DNA from: Streptomyces sp. GS7
Lineage (GTDB): Bacteria > Actinomycetota > Actinomycetes > Streptomycetales > Streptomycetaceae
Length of the DNA: 64,000 nt
Direction: 5' to 3'
Assembly (NCBI RefSeq): GCF_009834125.1
Contig: NZ_CP047146.1
Span: 744,001-808,000 of the forward strand
The notes beneath the pieces are model-generated. The model saw only the letters and a program-made list of their open reading frames with translations. It was not told the origin of the DNA and made no database searches. The translations under genes were made by a program, and so were the position numbers. Below are positions 16,947 to 24,509 of this stretch, piece by piece. Each line of letters opens with the position of its first letter. Within the stretch, counting starts at the first letter, position 1.

Positions 16947-18323
16947 ATGTCCGATCTGCTGACGTTGATGGAGGTGGGTGCTCCGGTCGCCGCACTCGGT
17001 GGCGGGGGCGTCTACCTCCGGGCGAAGCATCCGGCCGCCTACTGGTGCACGGCCGGCCTGCCGATCTCCGCGGCCCGGTTACTCGGTACGTACGGCTCGA
17101 CCATGGAGTCCTGCGGCCTGACCGTCCAGCCGTCCCGGCTCCGCGCTCTGCTCGTCCAGGCGACGACTCGGCGCGAGGTGTGGCCGGTTCCGCCTCGCCG
17201 GGGTCTGATCCGGCCGACCTCGACCGGCATGCGGGTCCGGCTACGGCTGGCTCCGGGCCAGGAACCGGCGGACGTGGCGGCTTCGGCGGAACGGTTGCGG
17301 CATGCCTGGGGCGTTCACGCCGTGTACGTTTCCGAAGTCAAGCCGGGCGTGGTCGAGCTGCGGCTCGTCGGGTTCGACGTGCTTCGGCAGGTCCGGATGC
17401 CGCGCAAGGTCGAGGGCGGGTTGCTGAAGGTCCCGGTGGCGTTGCGGGAGGACGCGACCGCGTACGTCCGCGACTACCGCACGGTCCCGCATCAACTCTC
17501 CTTGGGCGCCACGCTTTCGGGGAAGTCGATGTTCCTGCGCCATCTGGTTGCCGGGCTCGCTCCGCAGCCCGTTGCCCTGGTCGGGATCGACTGTAAGCGG
17601 GGTGTGGAGCTGGCGCCGTTCGCCCCGCGCCTGTCGGCGCTGGCCACCGATCCGGGGCAGGCGGCTGAACTGCTGCCGGTACTGGTGCAGTTGATGGGAG
17701 ACCGGTACGACCTGATCAAGGCCCGGCAAGGTATCGCCCCGGAGACTCCGGACGAGGAGATCACCTCCGACATCTGGGGCCTGCCGGAGTCCGAACGGCC
17801 GGTGCCGGTGGTGGTGTTCGTGGACGAGGTGGCCGAGCTGTTCATGGTCGCCACGCGCAAGGACGAGGACCGTCGGGACGAGATGGTCACCCAGCTCATC
17901 CGCCTCGCCCAACTCGGCCGTGCCGCCGGTATCTACTTGGAGGTGTGCGGCCAACGGTTCGGCGCCGAGCTGGGGAAGGGCGCCACCATGCTCCGGGCCC
18001 AACTCACCGGACGGGTCTGCCATCGAGTCAACGATGAAGCCTCGGCCAAGATGGCTCTTGGCGACATCGCTCCCGAGGCCGTTGGTGCCGCGTGTGCCAT
18101 CGCGCCCGAACGGCCCGGTCTGGCCGTCGCCGGGGACACCTCCGGCGGCTGGTCCCGCATTCGCACCCCGTACCTGTCGCTCGCCGATGCTGCCGCTACG
18201 TGCGCTGCCTCGGCCCACCTGGTGCCTGATGTCCCGGCGCTCGATCGCTTCCGGCCCGTCGTACCGGTTGGGCCCGCTAACCCGCCGGTTTCGCTGGTCA
18301 AGCCGCGTCCGGTGACCGGCTAA
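16947..18323 (+). CDS. FtsK/SpoIIIE-type DNA translocase, TraB-like transfer protein
   Basis: The product has 458 residues. ATG 16947 lies five bases after the preceding stop. There is an N-terminal hydrophobic segment, Walker A GATLSGKS (187-194), Walker B VVVFVDEVAEL (about 288-298) and a conserved VCGQRFGAELGKGATMLRAQ region. Proteins of this family form a hexameric pump that moves double-stranded DNA between mycelial cells, the sole essential transfer protein of Streptomyces elements. It is closely related to the element 2 copy at 27482-28825. Confidence 0.92.
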   Translation: MSDLLTLMEVGAPVAALGGGGVYLRAKHPAAYWCTAGLPISAARLLGTYGSTMESCGLTVQPSRLRALLVQATTRREVWPVPPRRGLIRPTSTGMRVRLRLAPGQEPADVAASAERLRHAWGVHAVYVSEVKPGVVELRLVGFDVLRQVRMPRKVEGGLLKVPVALREDATAYVRDYRTVPHQLSLGATLSGKSMFLRHLVAGLAPQPVALVGIDCKRGVELAPFAPRLSALATDPGQAAELLPVLVQLMGDRYDLIKARQGIAPETPDEEITSDIWGLPESERPVPVVVFVDEVAELFMVATRKDEDRRDEMVTQLIRLAQLGRAAGIYLEVCGQRFGAELGKGATMLRAQLTGRVCHRVNDEASAKMALGDIAPEAVGAACAIAPERPGLAVAGDTSGGWSRIRTPYLSLADAAATCAASAHLVPDVPALDRFRPVVPVGPANPPVSLVKPRPVTG

Positions 18324-18343
18324 CCCACCCCTCCCCAACGGTC

Positions 18344-18374
18344 GGCGCGACCGCTTCGCGCCAAGTCCCTACCC
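18344..18374 (+). other. Conserved hairpin after traB, element 1
   Basis: GGCGCG (18344-18349) pairs with CGCGCC (18357-18362) around a seven-base loop, followed by AAGTCCCTACCC. The same 6-7-6 geometry and AGGTCCCTACCC tail occur after traB of element 2 at 28849-28879, although surrounding bases differ. It may be an attenuator, a processing site or a recognition sequence for the transfer machinery. Confidence 0.6.
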
Positions 18375-18404
18375 GATCCATGCCTGAAACCGAAAGGAGG
18401 TCCT

Positions 18405-19097
18405 GTGCGCGCGTACCTGGCCCGTGTAGACGCGGTACTCGTCCAAGCCGTCATCGCCGCCGCCCTGTCCTTCGTCCACCTGCACGACATCGCCGCAGCG
18501 GCCGGACAGGACGGTTGGAAAGGCTGGGCCTATCCGGTCTCGGTGGACCTGTTGCTTGTGGCGGCTTGGCGGCGGCTTCGATCAGGGTCGTCCAAGCGGG
18601 CTGGGTGGCGCTGGTTCGTCATCGCGTTGACCGCCTCACTCGGCGCCAACGTGGCCACCGCCGGCCTGCTCGACGTACACGCCATCCCGGCATGGCTCCG
18701 CATCCTCGTCGCCGGATGGCCGGCGGTCGCCTTCCTCGGCGGAACCTTGCTCGCACACTCCAGCCCCGGCCCGGTTGAGGCCGAGACGACACCCGAGCCT
18801 GAACCGGACCGCGACAACGCTCCGGCGCCCGGCCCGATGCCCGTCGAGCCCGAACCCGTGTCCAAACCAGGTGAGTTCGAACCCAGCGAGGAGGTGCCAG
18901 AGATCGAACCCGCCCCGGCTGCGCCGGCCGGCACCACGCCCTCGGCCCCTTCCGTCCCGGCCGCCCTGGTCGACCTCGCCCGAAAAGTCGCCGCCGACCA
19001 CCGCACCCGTACCGGCACCCCCATCGACACCACGACCCTGCGCGCCCGCCTCGGCGTCCCCGCACAGCTCGCCGAAGCCCTCGCCGCCCAACTCTGA
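18405..19097 (+). CDS. DUF2637 membrane protein, spread (Spd) function
   Basis: The product has 230 residues. GTG 18405 follows an ideal ribosome site (AAAGGAGGTCCT). Four hydrophobic segments are seen in the first 120 residues (VLVQAVIAAALSFVHLHDIA; YPVSVDLLLVAAW; FVIALTASLGANVATAGLL; LRILVAGWPAVAFLGGTLLA). A Pro/Glu-rich linker follows, then a C-terminal helix-turn-helix-like segment (TTTLRARLGVPAQLAEALA). DUF2637 proteins are the large Spd proteins for spreading of the element inside the recipient mycelium. The element 2 homologue is frameshifted. Confidence 0.85.
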   Translation: MRAYLARVDAVLVQAVIAAALSFVHLHDIAAAAGQDGWKGWAYPVSVDLLLVAAWRRLRSGSSKRAGWRWFVIALTASLGANVATAGLLDVHAIPAWLRILVAGWPAVAFLGGTLLAHSSPGPVEAETTPEPEPDRDNAPAPGPMPVEPEPVSKPGEFEPSEEVPEIEPAPAAPAGTTPSAPSVPAALVDLARKVAADHRTRTGTPIDTTTLRARLGVPAQLAEALAAQL

Positions 19098-19111
19098 AAG
19101 GAGACCACCCC

Positions 19112-19297
19112 ATGCGTCCGTCCGCCCCCCGCGCCTTACAGCGCGCGGCCGAACTCACCCGCAACAACCGCTTCGTTGAGGCCATGGCCGTCGCCGAGCC
19201 CGTCATTCTCGCCGCCGATCCGGACGAGAGCCAAGAGATCGCGCAGTGGCTCACCGAGCACGCCGACGACTTCGTACGCGAACCGGAGGCACGCTGA
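19112..19297 (+). CDS. Small AICE transfer-operon protein
   Basis: The product has 61 residues, with MRPSAPRALQRAAELTRNNR at the start and an acidic helical C-terminus. It is highly similar to the product of 30013-30192 in element 2, so it is a conserved backbone gene. The stop overlaps the next start by one base (TGATG at 19295-19299). No motif is recognised. Confidence 0.75.
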   Translation: MRPSAPRALQRAAELTRNNRFVEAMAVAEPVILAADPDESQEIAQWLTEHADDFVREPEAR

Positions 19298-19488
19298 TGT
19301 CTGCCAACCGCCGCTTCCGCAACATCGTCCGCATCGGCCCCGTCCAGGTCGCCACCGCCTACGACGCCAGGGGCCGGGAGAAGCACACCGCCGCCTGTAC
19401 GGCCCCGCGTTGCGGTTTCTCCGCCGACTACGACAGCCGCGCCGCCGCCGAGCTGGCCGCCCGCACCCACCGTTGCCCCGTCCGCTGA
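19297..19488 (+). CDS. Mobile element transfer protein (Spd operon, zinc-knuckle-like)
   Basis: The product has 63 residues, with the pattern HTAACTAPRCGFSADYD followed by ARTHRC. The C-x4-C...H-x-C spacing looks like a small zinc-binding fold. The element 2 homologue is 30198-30386. The family is regularly annotated as mobile element transfer protein in Streptomyces AICEs. Start and stop overlap the preceding gene, which indicates coupled translation. Confidence 0.8.
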   Translation: MSANRRFRNIVRIGPVQVATAYDARGREKHTAACTAPRCGFSADYDSRAAAELAARTHRCPVR

Positions 19489-19501
19489 AAGGTCTCCGGC
19501 C

Positions 19502-19702
19502 GTGACTGTCACCCTGCCCCTGGTCCTGGTCCTGGTCCTCGGCGTCATCGCCTGGGCCGCGATCAAGTTCCTCGGTATCCGCATGTGGGCCGCCATCGTG
19601 ATCGCCCTCTTCGGCTTCTGGCTCGCCCACACCTTCCTCGCCCCCGCCGTGGAGTCCGGCACCCGCACCGGGGTCCACATCGTCAACGGCAAACACATCT
19701 AG
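19502..19702 (+). CDS. Small membrane protein of the spread operon
   Basis: The product has 66 residues from GTG 19502. Two hydrophobic helices (LPLVLVLVLGVIAWAAIKFL and MWAAIVIALFGFWLAHTFL) are followed by a short polar tail. The position between the transfer protein and SpdD matches SpdB-type membrane proteins. The stop codon TAG lies inside the operator-like palindrome at 19697-19710. Confidence 0.75.
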   Translation: MTVTLPLVLVLVLGVIAWAAIKFLGIRMWAAIVIALFGFWLAHTFLAPAVESGTRTGVHIVNGKHI

Positions 19703-19710
19703 ACGACTAG
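19697..19710. promoter_or_regulatory. Internal operator-like site, element 1
   Basis: ATCTAGACGACTAG is the closest match to GTCTAGATGACTAG at 16545-16558 and overlaps the stop codon of the upstream gene. It is followed by AACAGGAG and the SpdD start. It suggests that the same repressor also controls an internal promoter for spdD-rep-xis-int. Confidence 0.55.
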
Positions 19711-19727
19711 CCAACAGGAGATTCGTC

Positions 19728-20054
19728 GTGTTCCTGAACCCGAAGCCCCCGGAAGCTCCGCCCGTCCCGACCGCCGCCGTGGTGCTCCCGTCTCAACCCG
19801 CCCAACCGGTCACCCAGGCCCCGTGCGCATGCCACCACGCGGCCACCCCGGCACCGGCCGTGGCCCAGCCCCCGGCGCCCCGCCAGCCGATCGCCCCCTT
19901 CCTCGCCACCGGCGCCGGAGCCGTCCTCGCCGTCGTCGCAGTGGGCGTCGTGCTCACCGCGCTCGTGACCGCCGTCGCAGTCGGGGCGGTCTCCGTCGCC
20001 GTCTGCGCCGTCGTCCTCCGCTCCCTGCTCACCAACGCCAACCACCGCCGCTGA
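19728..20054 (+). CDS. SpdD-like spread protein
   Basis: The product has 108 residues from GTG 19728. The N-terminal half is Pro/Ala-rich. A long hydrophobic region, ATGAGAVLAVVAVGVVLTAL and onward, ends in SVAVCAVVLRSLLTNANHRR. The C-terminal motif VRSxLTN is shared with the element 2 product at 30398-30730. SpdD proteins assist intramycelial spread and can interact with TraB. Confidence 0.8.
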   Translation: MFLNPKPPEAPPVPTAAVVLPSQPAQPVTQAPCACHHAATPAPAVAQPPAPRQPIAPFLATGAGAVLAVVAVGVVLTALVTAVAVGAVSVAVCAVVLRSLLTNANHRR

Positions 20055-20071
20055 ACGGAGAGATACACCCG

Positions 20072-21454
20072 ATGCCCGCCCGCACCACACCGCCGATCAA
20101 GCACCTGGTTGGTCTGGCCTCGCTGGGCACCATGCCCGCCCCGCTCCGGCAACTCCGGGGCCTGGGCGGGTGCGGCCAGCCCATCCGCCTCGACGGCCAC
20201 CGCGCCGAGATCCACCCCACCACCGGCCAGATCCTCTCCGAACTGCACGCCACCGACCTCCCCGCCGGGCACCTCTTGGTCCGCTGCAACAACCGCCGCA
20301 CCACCCGCTGCCCGGCCTGCGCCGAGACCTACCGCCGCGACACCTTCCAACTGATCACCGCCGGACTCCGCGGCGGCAAGGGCACCCCCGAGCAAGTGGC
20401 CACCCATCCGCGCGTGTTCGCCACTTTCACCGCCCCCTCCTTCGGCCCCGTCCACAACCGCCCCACGGGGCCGGGCAGAACGGCCCGCCCCTGCCGCTGC
20501 GGCACCCTCCACCCCGACGACGCCCCCGAGCTGGGTACCCCGCTCGATCCGGACTCGTACGACTACGAGGCGGCGGTGCTGTGGAACGCCCACGCCTGTG
20601 CCCTGTGGCGGCGCTTCTCGATCTACCTGCGCCGGGAGATCGCCAAGCGCACGGGACTGACGCAACGGGCCTTCCGGCACCACGCCCGCCTGTCCTTCGC
20701 CAAGGTGGCCGAGTACCAAAAGCGTGGCGCAGTCCACTTCCATGCCGTGATCCGCCTCGACGGCCCGGCCGGCAGCAACACCCCGCCCCCGGCCTGGGCC
20801 ACCGCGGAACTTCTGGCTGACGCCATCCAGGCCGCCACCGCCAAGGCCACCGTGCCCGGCCCAACCGTCGACGGCAGGCCCCACACCTTCGCCTTCGGCA
20901 AGCAACTCGACATCCGCCCGATCCGCTCCGCGGACTTCGACGGTGGCACAGAACTGACCGAACGCGCGGTAGCCGCGTACATCGCCAAGTACGCCACCAA
21001 GGGCGCCGAAACAGCCACCGGCACCCTCGACCGCCCCCTCAAGTTCCTCGCCGAACTCGCCCAACTCGACGTCACCGACCACGCACGCCGCATGATCCGC
21101 ACTGCCTGGACCCTCGGCGGCCGCCGCGACCTCGAAGACCTCCGGCTACGCGCCTGGGCCCACATGCTCGGCTTCCGCGGCCACTTCTCCACCAAGACCC
21201 GCCACTACTCCACCACCCTCGGCGCCCTCCGCACCGCCCGCGCCGAATGGCAACGCCTCCAAGCCCAACCGAACACCCCGGAGCCGACCCCCACCAACAC
21301 CGCCGAAACCACCCTCGTCCTCTCCCACTGGACCTTCGCCGGAACCGGCCTCACCCCCGGCGAGCCCTGGCTCGCCACGACCATCCACCGCGACCGCGAA
21401 CCCGCTCGCGAAACCCATGAGGAATTCAACTGCAAAGGAGACAACCGCACATGA
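20072..21454 (+). CDS. RepSA-type rolling-circle replication initiator
   Basis: The product has 460 residues from ATG 20072. Cysteine motifs RCPACAETY (about 79-87) and CRCGTLHP are present. The HUH motif is RGAVHFHAVIRLDG (His222, His224) and the tyrosine motif is AYIAKYATKGAE. The order and length agree with the RepSA family, which nicks the double-stranded origin to start rolling-circle replication of the excised circle. The stop overlaps the xis start (ATGA). The homologue at 32133-33530 shares the same layout. Confidence 0.9.
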   Translation: MPARTTPPIKHLVGLASLGTMPAPLRQLRGLGGCGQPIRLDGHRAEIHPTTGQILSELHATDLPAGHLLVRCNNRRTTRCPACAETYRRDTFQLITAGLRGGKGTPEQVATHPRVFATFTAPSFGPVHNRPTGPGRTARPCRCGTLHPDDAPELGTPLDPDSYDYEAAVLWNAHACALWRRFSIYLRREIAKRTGLTQRAFRHHARLSFAKVAEYQKRGAVHFHAVIRLDGPAGSNTPPPAWATAELLADAIQAATAKATVPGPTVDGRPHTFAFGKQLDIRPIRSADFDGGTELTERAVAAYIAKYATKGAETATGTLDRPLKFLAELAQLDVTDHARRMIRTAWTLGGRRDLEDLRLRAWAHMLGFRGHFSTKTRHYSTTLGALRTARAEWQRLQAQPNTPEPTPTNTAETTLVLSHWTFAGTGLTPGEPWLATTIHRDREPARETHEEFNCKGDNRT

Positions 21455-21639
21455 CCACCGCCACCGGGCAACTGCTCACCGTGCCGGAGGTCATGGCGCG
21501 GCTGAAGTACGGACGCTCCAAGGTCTACGACCTCATCCGCTCCAAGCGCCTCGCCTCGATCACCGAAGGCCGCTGCCGCCGCATCCCGGAGAACGCCTTG
21601 CAGGACTACATCCGCGACCGGATCGAGGAGGCCGCCTGA
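21451..21639 (+). CDS. xis: Excisionase (Xis), MerR-like helix-turn-helix
   Basis: The product has 62 residues. LLTVPEVMARLKYGRSKVYD with LIRSKRLASITEGRCRRIPE is the standard helix-turn-helix plus wing of AICE Xis proteins. It overlaps rep by four bases and the integrase by one base, forming a tightly coupled rep-xis-int unit. Its role is to bias the integrase to excision. Confidence 0.9.
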   Translation: MTTATGQLLTVPEVMARLKYGRSKVYDLIRSKRLASITEGRCRRIPENALQDYIRDRIEEAA

Positions 21640-22770
21640 TGCCCCCACAGCGCAAGCGGAACCCCAACGGGGCCGGCACCATCACCCAGCGCAAGGACGG
21701 CCGCTACCAGGCCGCCGTGTACGTCCTTCAACCCGACGGCACCCGCGCCCGCAAGTACGCCTACGGAAAGTCCTGGACCGAATGCGACGCCAAGCGCCGC
21801 GAACTCCTCGACAAGGTGGACCAGGGCGTGCCCGTGCCCACCAGGTCGGCCAAGCTCGCTGAATGGCTGCCGTACTGGCTCGACAACGTGATCAAACCTC
21901 GGCGGAAGCTCAGCACGTACGACAAGTACGAGGCGCATGCCCGGCTCTACCTTGTGCCCATGCTCGGCGCGAAGCGGCTCGAATCCCTCGGCGTCGCGGA
22001 TGTCCGCCGTTTCCTCGTCCGCCTGGAGAAGCAGACCACGGCGGCAACAGCCAAGGAATCGCATCGGGTTCTGCGCTCGGCGCTGTCTTCGGCCTGCCGT
22101 GAGGAGCTGATCACGCGCAACGTCGCGAAGCTGGTCGAGCCGCCCCGCACCGACTCACGGGAGCTGACGCCCTGGACGCTGGACGAGACGCTGGACTTCC
22201 TTGCCGCGGCCCGGACTGACCCGCTCTACGCGGCCTTCGTGCTGGCCATCGCTATGGGCCTTCGCCGGGGAGAGATCGTCGGTCTCCGCTGGGTGGACAT
22301 CGATCTCGACAACCGCGTTCTCTACGTCCGTCAGCAGACGCAGCGCCGTCGTGGTGTCTTGTACGACGACGATCCGAAGAGCCGTCGCCGTCGCGCCGTT
22401 CCGCTGCCCGCGCTGTGCATCACGCTGCTTCGCTGGCACCGGATGCGGCAGGCCGATGTACGAGCCAAGGCGGGGGAGAGGTGGCAGGAGGCCGGCTACG
22501 TCTTCACGACTCGCACAGGTCGCCCCGTCGAGCCGCGGAACGTCTACCGTTCCTTCACCCGTGTCGCCGCTTCCGCTGGCCTCCGCGTGGTCCGGCTGCA
22601 CGACGCTCGGCACGGCACGGCCACGCTCCTCACGGCGGCCGGAGTTGCGCCCCGCGTGGTGATGGAGATCCTGGGGCACTCGCAGATCAGCATCACTGGT
22701 GCAGGACACCCAACGCGAGGCCATGAGCCACATGGACCGGCTGTTGAGGAGGCGTCCCGGTCGTCAGTGA
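21639..22770 (+). pseudogene. int: Tyrosine integrase, catalytic-Tyr segment deleted and frameshifted
   Basis: Residues 1-353 form a normal integrase: N-terminal arm-binding part, core-binding domain, Arg209 (MGLRRGE), His321-x2-Arg324 (RLHDARHG) and His347 (ILGHSQISIT). Family members continue with M-x-V-Y-T-H-V-V-Q-D. Here the sequence jumps after base 22697. The next frame then reads VQDTQREAMSHMDRLLRRRP and stops at 22768-22770, as an intact gene would. About 20 bases including the catalytic tyrosine are therefore missing (length inferred). The untouched frame runs on through the attachment site to 22880 with an unrelated tail. Strand-transfer activity should be abolished. Confidence 0.85.
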
Positions 22771-22890
22771 CCGCACCCGTTGATGTCAGGTGTGGATGTC
22801 AAAGGCCACCTAGGAACGTTCCTAGGTGGCCTCTTTGCTGGTGCCCCCGGGCAGATTCGAACTGCCGACACCCGCTTTAGGAGAGCGGTG
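22771..22890. other. Internal attachment site between the two elements, with arm site
   Basis: The tRNA-Arg 3'-end core (50 bp) is 22841-22890, identical to 34958-35007; 22798-22883 is identical to the left site. The integrase-side arm site of element 1 is at 22778-22800, directly after the integrase stop. The perfect 30-bp palindrome is repeated at 22803-22832. The site is the right end of element 1 and the left end of element 2. Confidence 0.9.
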
Positions 22891-23169
22891 GGGCGAGTGC
22901 AGCTCTGACCTGCGAACTGTCCACCTAGGCAGACCGACGGTCGGTCACGCGCCGGCCGCCGTCGTTCCCCGTGGCTCTCCGCTAGATCTGGCACGGGTGT
23001 GGCACGGGGAACTTCTGATCCGTAGCTCCAACAAGGTCGTCGATGGCGGTCGTACCAGGCGCCCAGTAGTCCCTGAAGGGTGTCCTTGGGCGGGAGCAGT
23101 TGCTGTAGTTGCTGCACTTCGTTGCTGTACGGCAGGGGCGTAGCTGTCTCACAGTGGTGGACTCTAGGC
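22891..23169. other. Left end of element 2, probable arm site
   Basis: No gene is visible. TGGCACGGGTGTGGCACGGG at 22989-23008 matches 34878-34897 beside the integrase gene at 18 of 20 bases; both contain two GGCACG units 11 bases apart. This pair on either side of the core is the likely arm-type binding sequence of the element 2 integrase, different from that of element 1. Confidence 0.6.
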
Positions 23170-23703
23170 ATGAATCAGACCGTAGTCGTCGCGATCATCA
23201 CTGCCATAGCAGCGCTGAGTGGATCGGGGCTGACCGCTTTCCTCAACTTACGGAGCACTCGGCTGCAAAATGGGCAACAACTGGCTCTCGCCCGAGAGGA
23301 GCGTACCGAGCGTAGGGTTGAAGCGCTTCGCCAATCTCGCCGGAACTCCTATGTGGAGTTCCTGAACAACGCAACCAGTGTCGTGGGGGCGATTGATAAG
23401 ACCAGGCAACGGGACCTCAGTGATGAGGACTTCAGTCGCCTATTCAGCGCAGCCTGGGATGAGGCCAACAGCCTCGTCCCACTGATCAACGTGGTATCGG
23501 TCGAAGGCCCGATCGAGGTTTTAGGGTCGGCACGCAAGCTGCGCACTGCACTCTACGACGAGTTGAAGGTCATTCGTGCGGTACGCCGTGGAGAGGAACC
23601 GGATATTTCGAAGGCCGAGTCAGTTGATCAGCGGAAGCGCGCTGTCGCAGCAATGACGAATGCAGCACGCGATGCCCTGGGTGGCAACATCAGTACAGGG
23701 TGA
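23170..23703 (+). CDS. Membrane-anchored coiled-coil protein, AICE cargo
   Basis: The product has 177 residues. One N-terminal hydrophobic helix (VVVAIITAIAALSGSGLTAF) is followed by a charged, mostly helical cytoplasmic domain with a likely coiled coil (QLALAREERTERRVEALRQS). Base composition is less GC-rich than the AICE backbone. No catalytic motif is seen and the family is not named. Its place in the variable left region suggests accessory or defence cargo. Confidence 0.65.
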   Translation: MNQTVVVAIITAIAALSGSGLTAFLNLRSTRLQNGQQLALAREERTERRVEALRQSRRNSYVEFLNNATSVVGAIDKTRQRDLSDEDFSRLFSAAWDEANSLVPLINVVSVEGPIEVLGSARKLRTALYDELKVIRAVRRGEEPDISKAESVDQRKRAVAAMTNAARDALGGNISTG

Positions 23704-23707
23704 GGAA

Positions 23708-23756
23708 ACGTCGTGGCGGCAACGCCACCGTGGGGTCAAATCCCACGGCCTCCGCA
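23708..23756 (+). pseudogene. 3' fragment of a long-variable-arm tRNA (tRNA-Ser type)
   Basis: The fragment has a variable-arm stem GTGGCG-GCAA-CGCCAC, a T arm GTGGG-GTCAAAT-CCCAC and an acceptor strand ending CCTCCG. No 5' half precedes it; the upstream sequence is coding. The long variable arm and CCTCCG end fit tRNA-Ser. The T loop begins with G rather than T at position 54. Such a fragment is what an integrative element leaves or carries as its attachment core. Confidence 0.65.
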
Positions 23757-23767
23757 CGTTGAGCAGT

Positions 23768-23810
23768 GAGAACGGCCCCTGACCAACATGTTCGGTCGGG
23801 GGCCGTTCTC
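23768..23810. terminator. Hairpin after the tRNA fragment
   Basis: GAGAACGGCCCC (23768-23779) pairs with GGGGCCGTTCTC (23799-23810), with further pairing of GACC and GGTC inside. Its place directly behind the tRNA 3' fragment suggests a captured tRNA terminator. It also separates the converging genes at 23170 and 23899. Confidence 0.75.
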
Positions 23811-23861
23811 GTACCTGTCGCTTGTCTGTGACCGCTGTACCCCTTGGTTCCTTGCCTCTTC

Positions 23862-23882
23862 GGGCACGCGACGGGCACGCCG
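23862..23882. other. GGCACG pair with 11-bp period near the tRNA fragment
   Basis: GGCACG occurs at 23863 and 23874, the same 11-bp spacing as in the two arm-like sites of element 2 (22990/23001 and 34879/34890). It lies about 105 bases from the tRNA-Ser-type fragment. Together they look like the remains of another attachment site. Confidence 0.45.
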
Positions 23883-23898
23883 ATCCTCTCGATGCGAA

Positions 23899-24165
23899 CT
23901 ACCGGCGGGGCGGTTGGTGACGATCGATCCGCCCGCTGACAAGCCGCTGGAGCGCGCTTACGGTCAGCCGCGGCCTCCGGTTGCGGCACATCGCTGCTGT
24001 ACCGCTGGCCGCTCCGATGAGGCCCACGACAGACACAGCACCTGCGTAGGCATTCACTACATCGGCAATCGGTTCGTAAGCGATCACGAGAATTACGATG
24101 ACCGTGACAAGCCTTGACCGGAAATCGACATTTGACAAGCCGCCCACGACACAGGGCACACTCAT
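23899..24165 (-). CDS. Small membrane protein
   Basis: The product has 88 residues. AAGGAG lies eight bases before ATG 24165, so the start is well supported. Two hydrophobic stretches (LVTVIVILVIAYEPIADVV and YAGAVSVVGLIGAASGTAAM) are followed by a basic tail (RNRRPRLTVSALQRL). The function is not recognised. Confidence 0.6.
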   Translation of the reverse strand: MSVPCVVGGLSNVDFRSRLVTVIVILVIAYEPIADVVNAYAGAVSVVGLIGAASGTAAMCRNRRPRLTVSALQRLVSGRIDRHQPPRR

Positions 24166-24437
24166 ACTTGAGTCTCCTTAGATTCATGCCCATCACTCAG
24201 CGGAAGCTCGCCGGCAGGAGCTGTGTGGTGGGCTTTTACGTGTTGCGGCAATGGTGCCCCACAGGTAAATGGTCTGGGGTCACATTGAGCTACGGCCGAG
24301 GTACACCGTTTCGTGTCGCGTCGCGACACCGGCTCGGCACTCACGCAAGGGAAGTCAGCCACATTGCGACGGCCGTGACCTGCAAGTTTCCCCCCTTTTC
24401 GATGGAGGTCGTACCTGACGCGACTTTCAACGCTCGC

Positions 24438-24493
24438 AGGAACGTGCAGGAACGAGCAGGAACACAAAGGAACATGGAGGAACAAGAAGGATT
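24438..24493. repeat. Five AGGAAC iterons with exact 10-bp period
   Basis: AGGAAC occurs at 24438, 24448, 24458, 24468 and 24478, and AGGATT follows at 24488. Every copy lies on the same face of the helix. The array ends just before TAGCATCTACCTACAAT, a promoter-like AT-rich stretch. Nothing downstream encodes more than a 23-residue open frame (MAEYRHRWW...). It could be a multi-subunit regulator site or a plasmid-type iteron array. Confidence 0.8.
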
Positions 24494-24509
24494 AGCATCT
24501 ACCTACAAT

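Larger units (their letters stand above)
10699..22890. mobile_element. AICE element 1, tandem left copy, integrase-defective
   Basis: It is bounded by tRNA-Arg 3' end copies at 10699 and 22841. The backbone from left to right is KorSA-type GntR, SCO3933-like regulator, TraB/FtsK, DUF2637 spread protein, small transfer proteins, SpdD, RepSA-type initiator, Xis and integrase, all on the plus strand after the repressor. Cargo at 10.8-15.5 kb includes a low-GC DUF262-HEPN pair and a NUDIX hydrolase. The integrase lacks its catalytic-tyrosine segment, so the element probably cannot excise by itself. Confidence 0.92.

Noticed and set aside
22697..22880. Extended C-terminus of the element 1 integrase reading through the attachment site
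   Set aside because: The normal integrase C-terminus is present in another frame, so the extension is a consequence of the frameshift rather than a real domain.
24162..24485. Minus-strand frame beginning MFLHVPLCSCSF
   Set aside because: The apparent protein start is just the AGGAAC repeat array read on the other strand, and there is no ribosome site.
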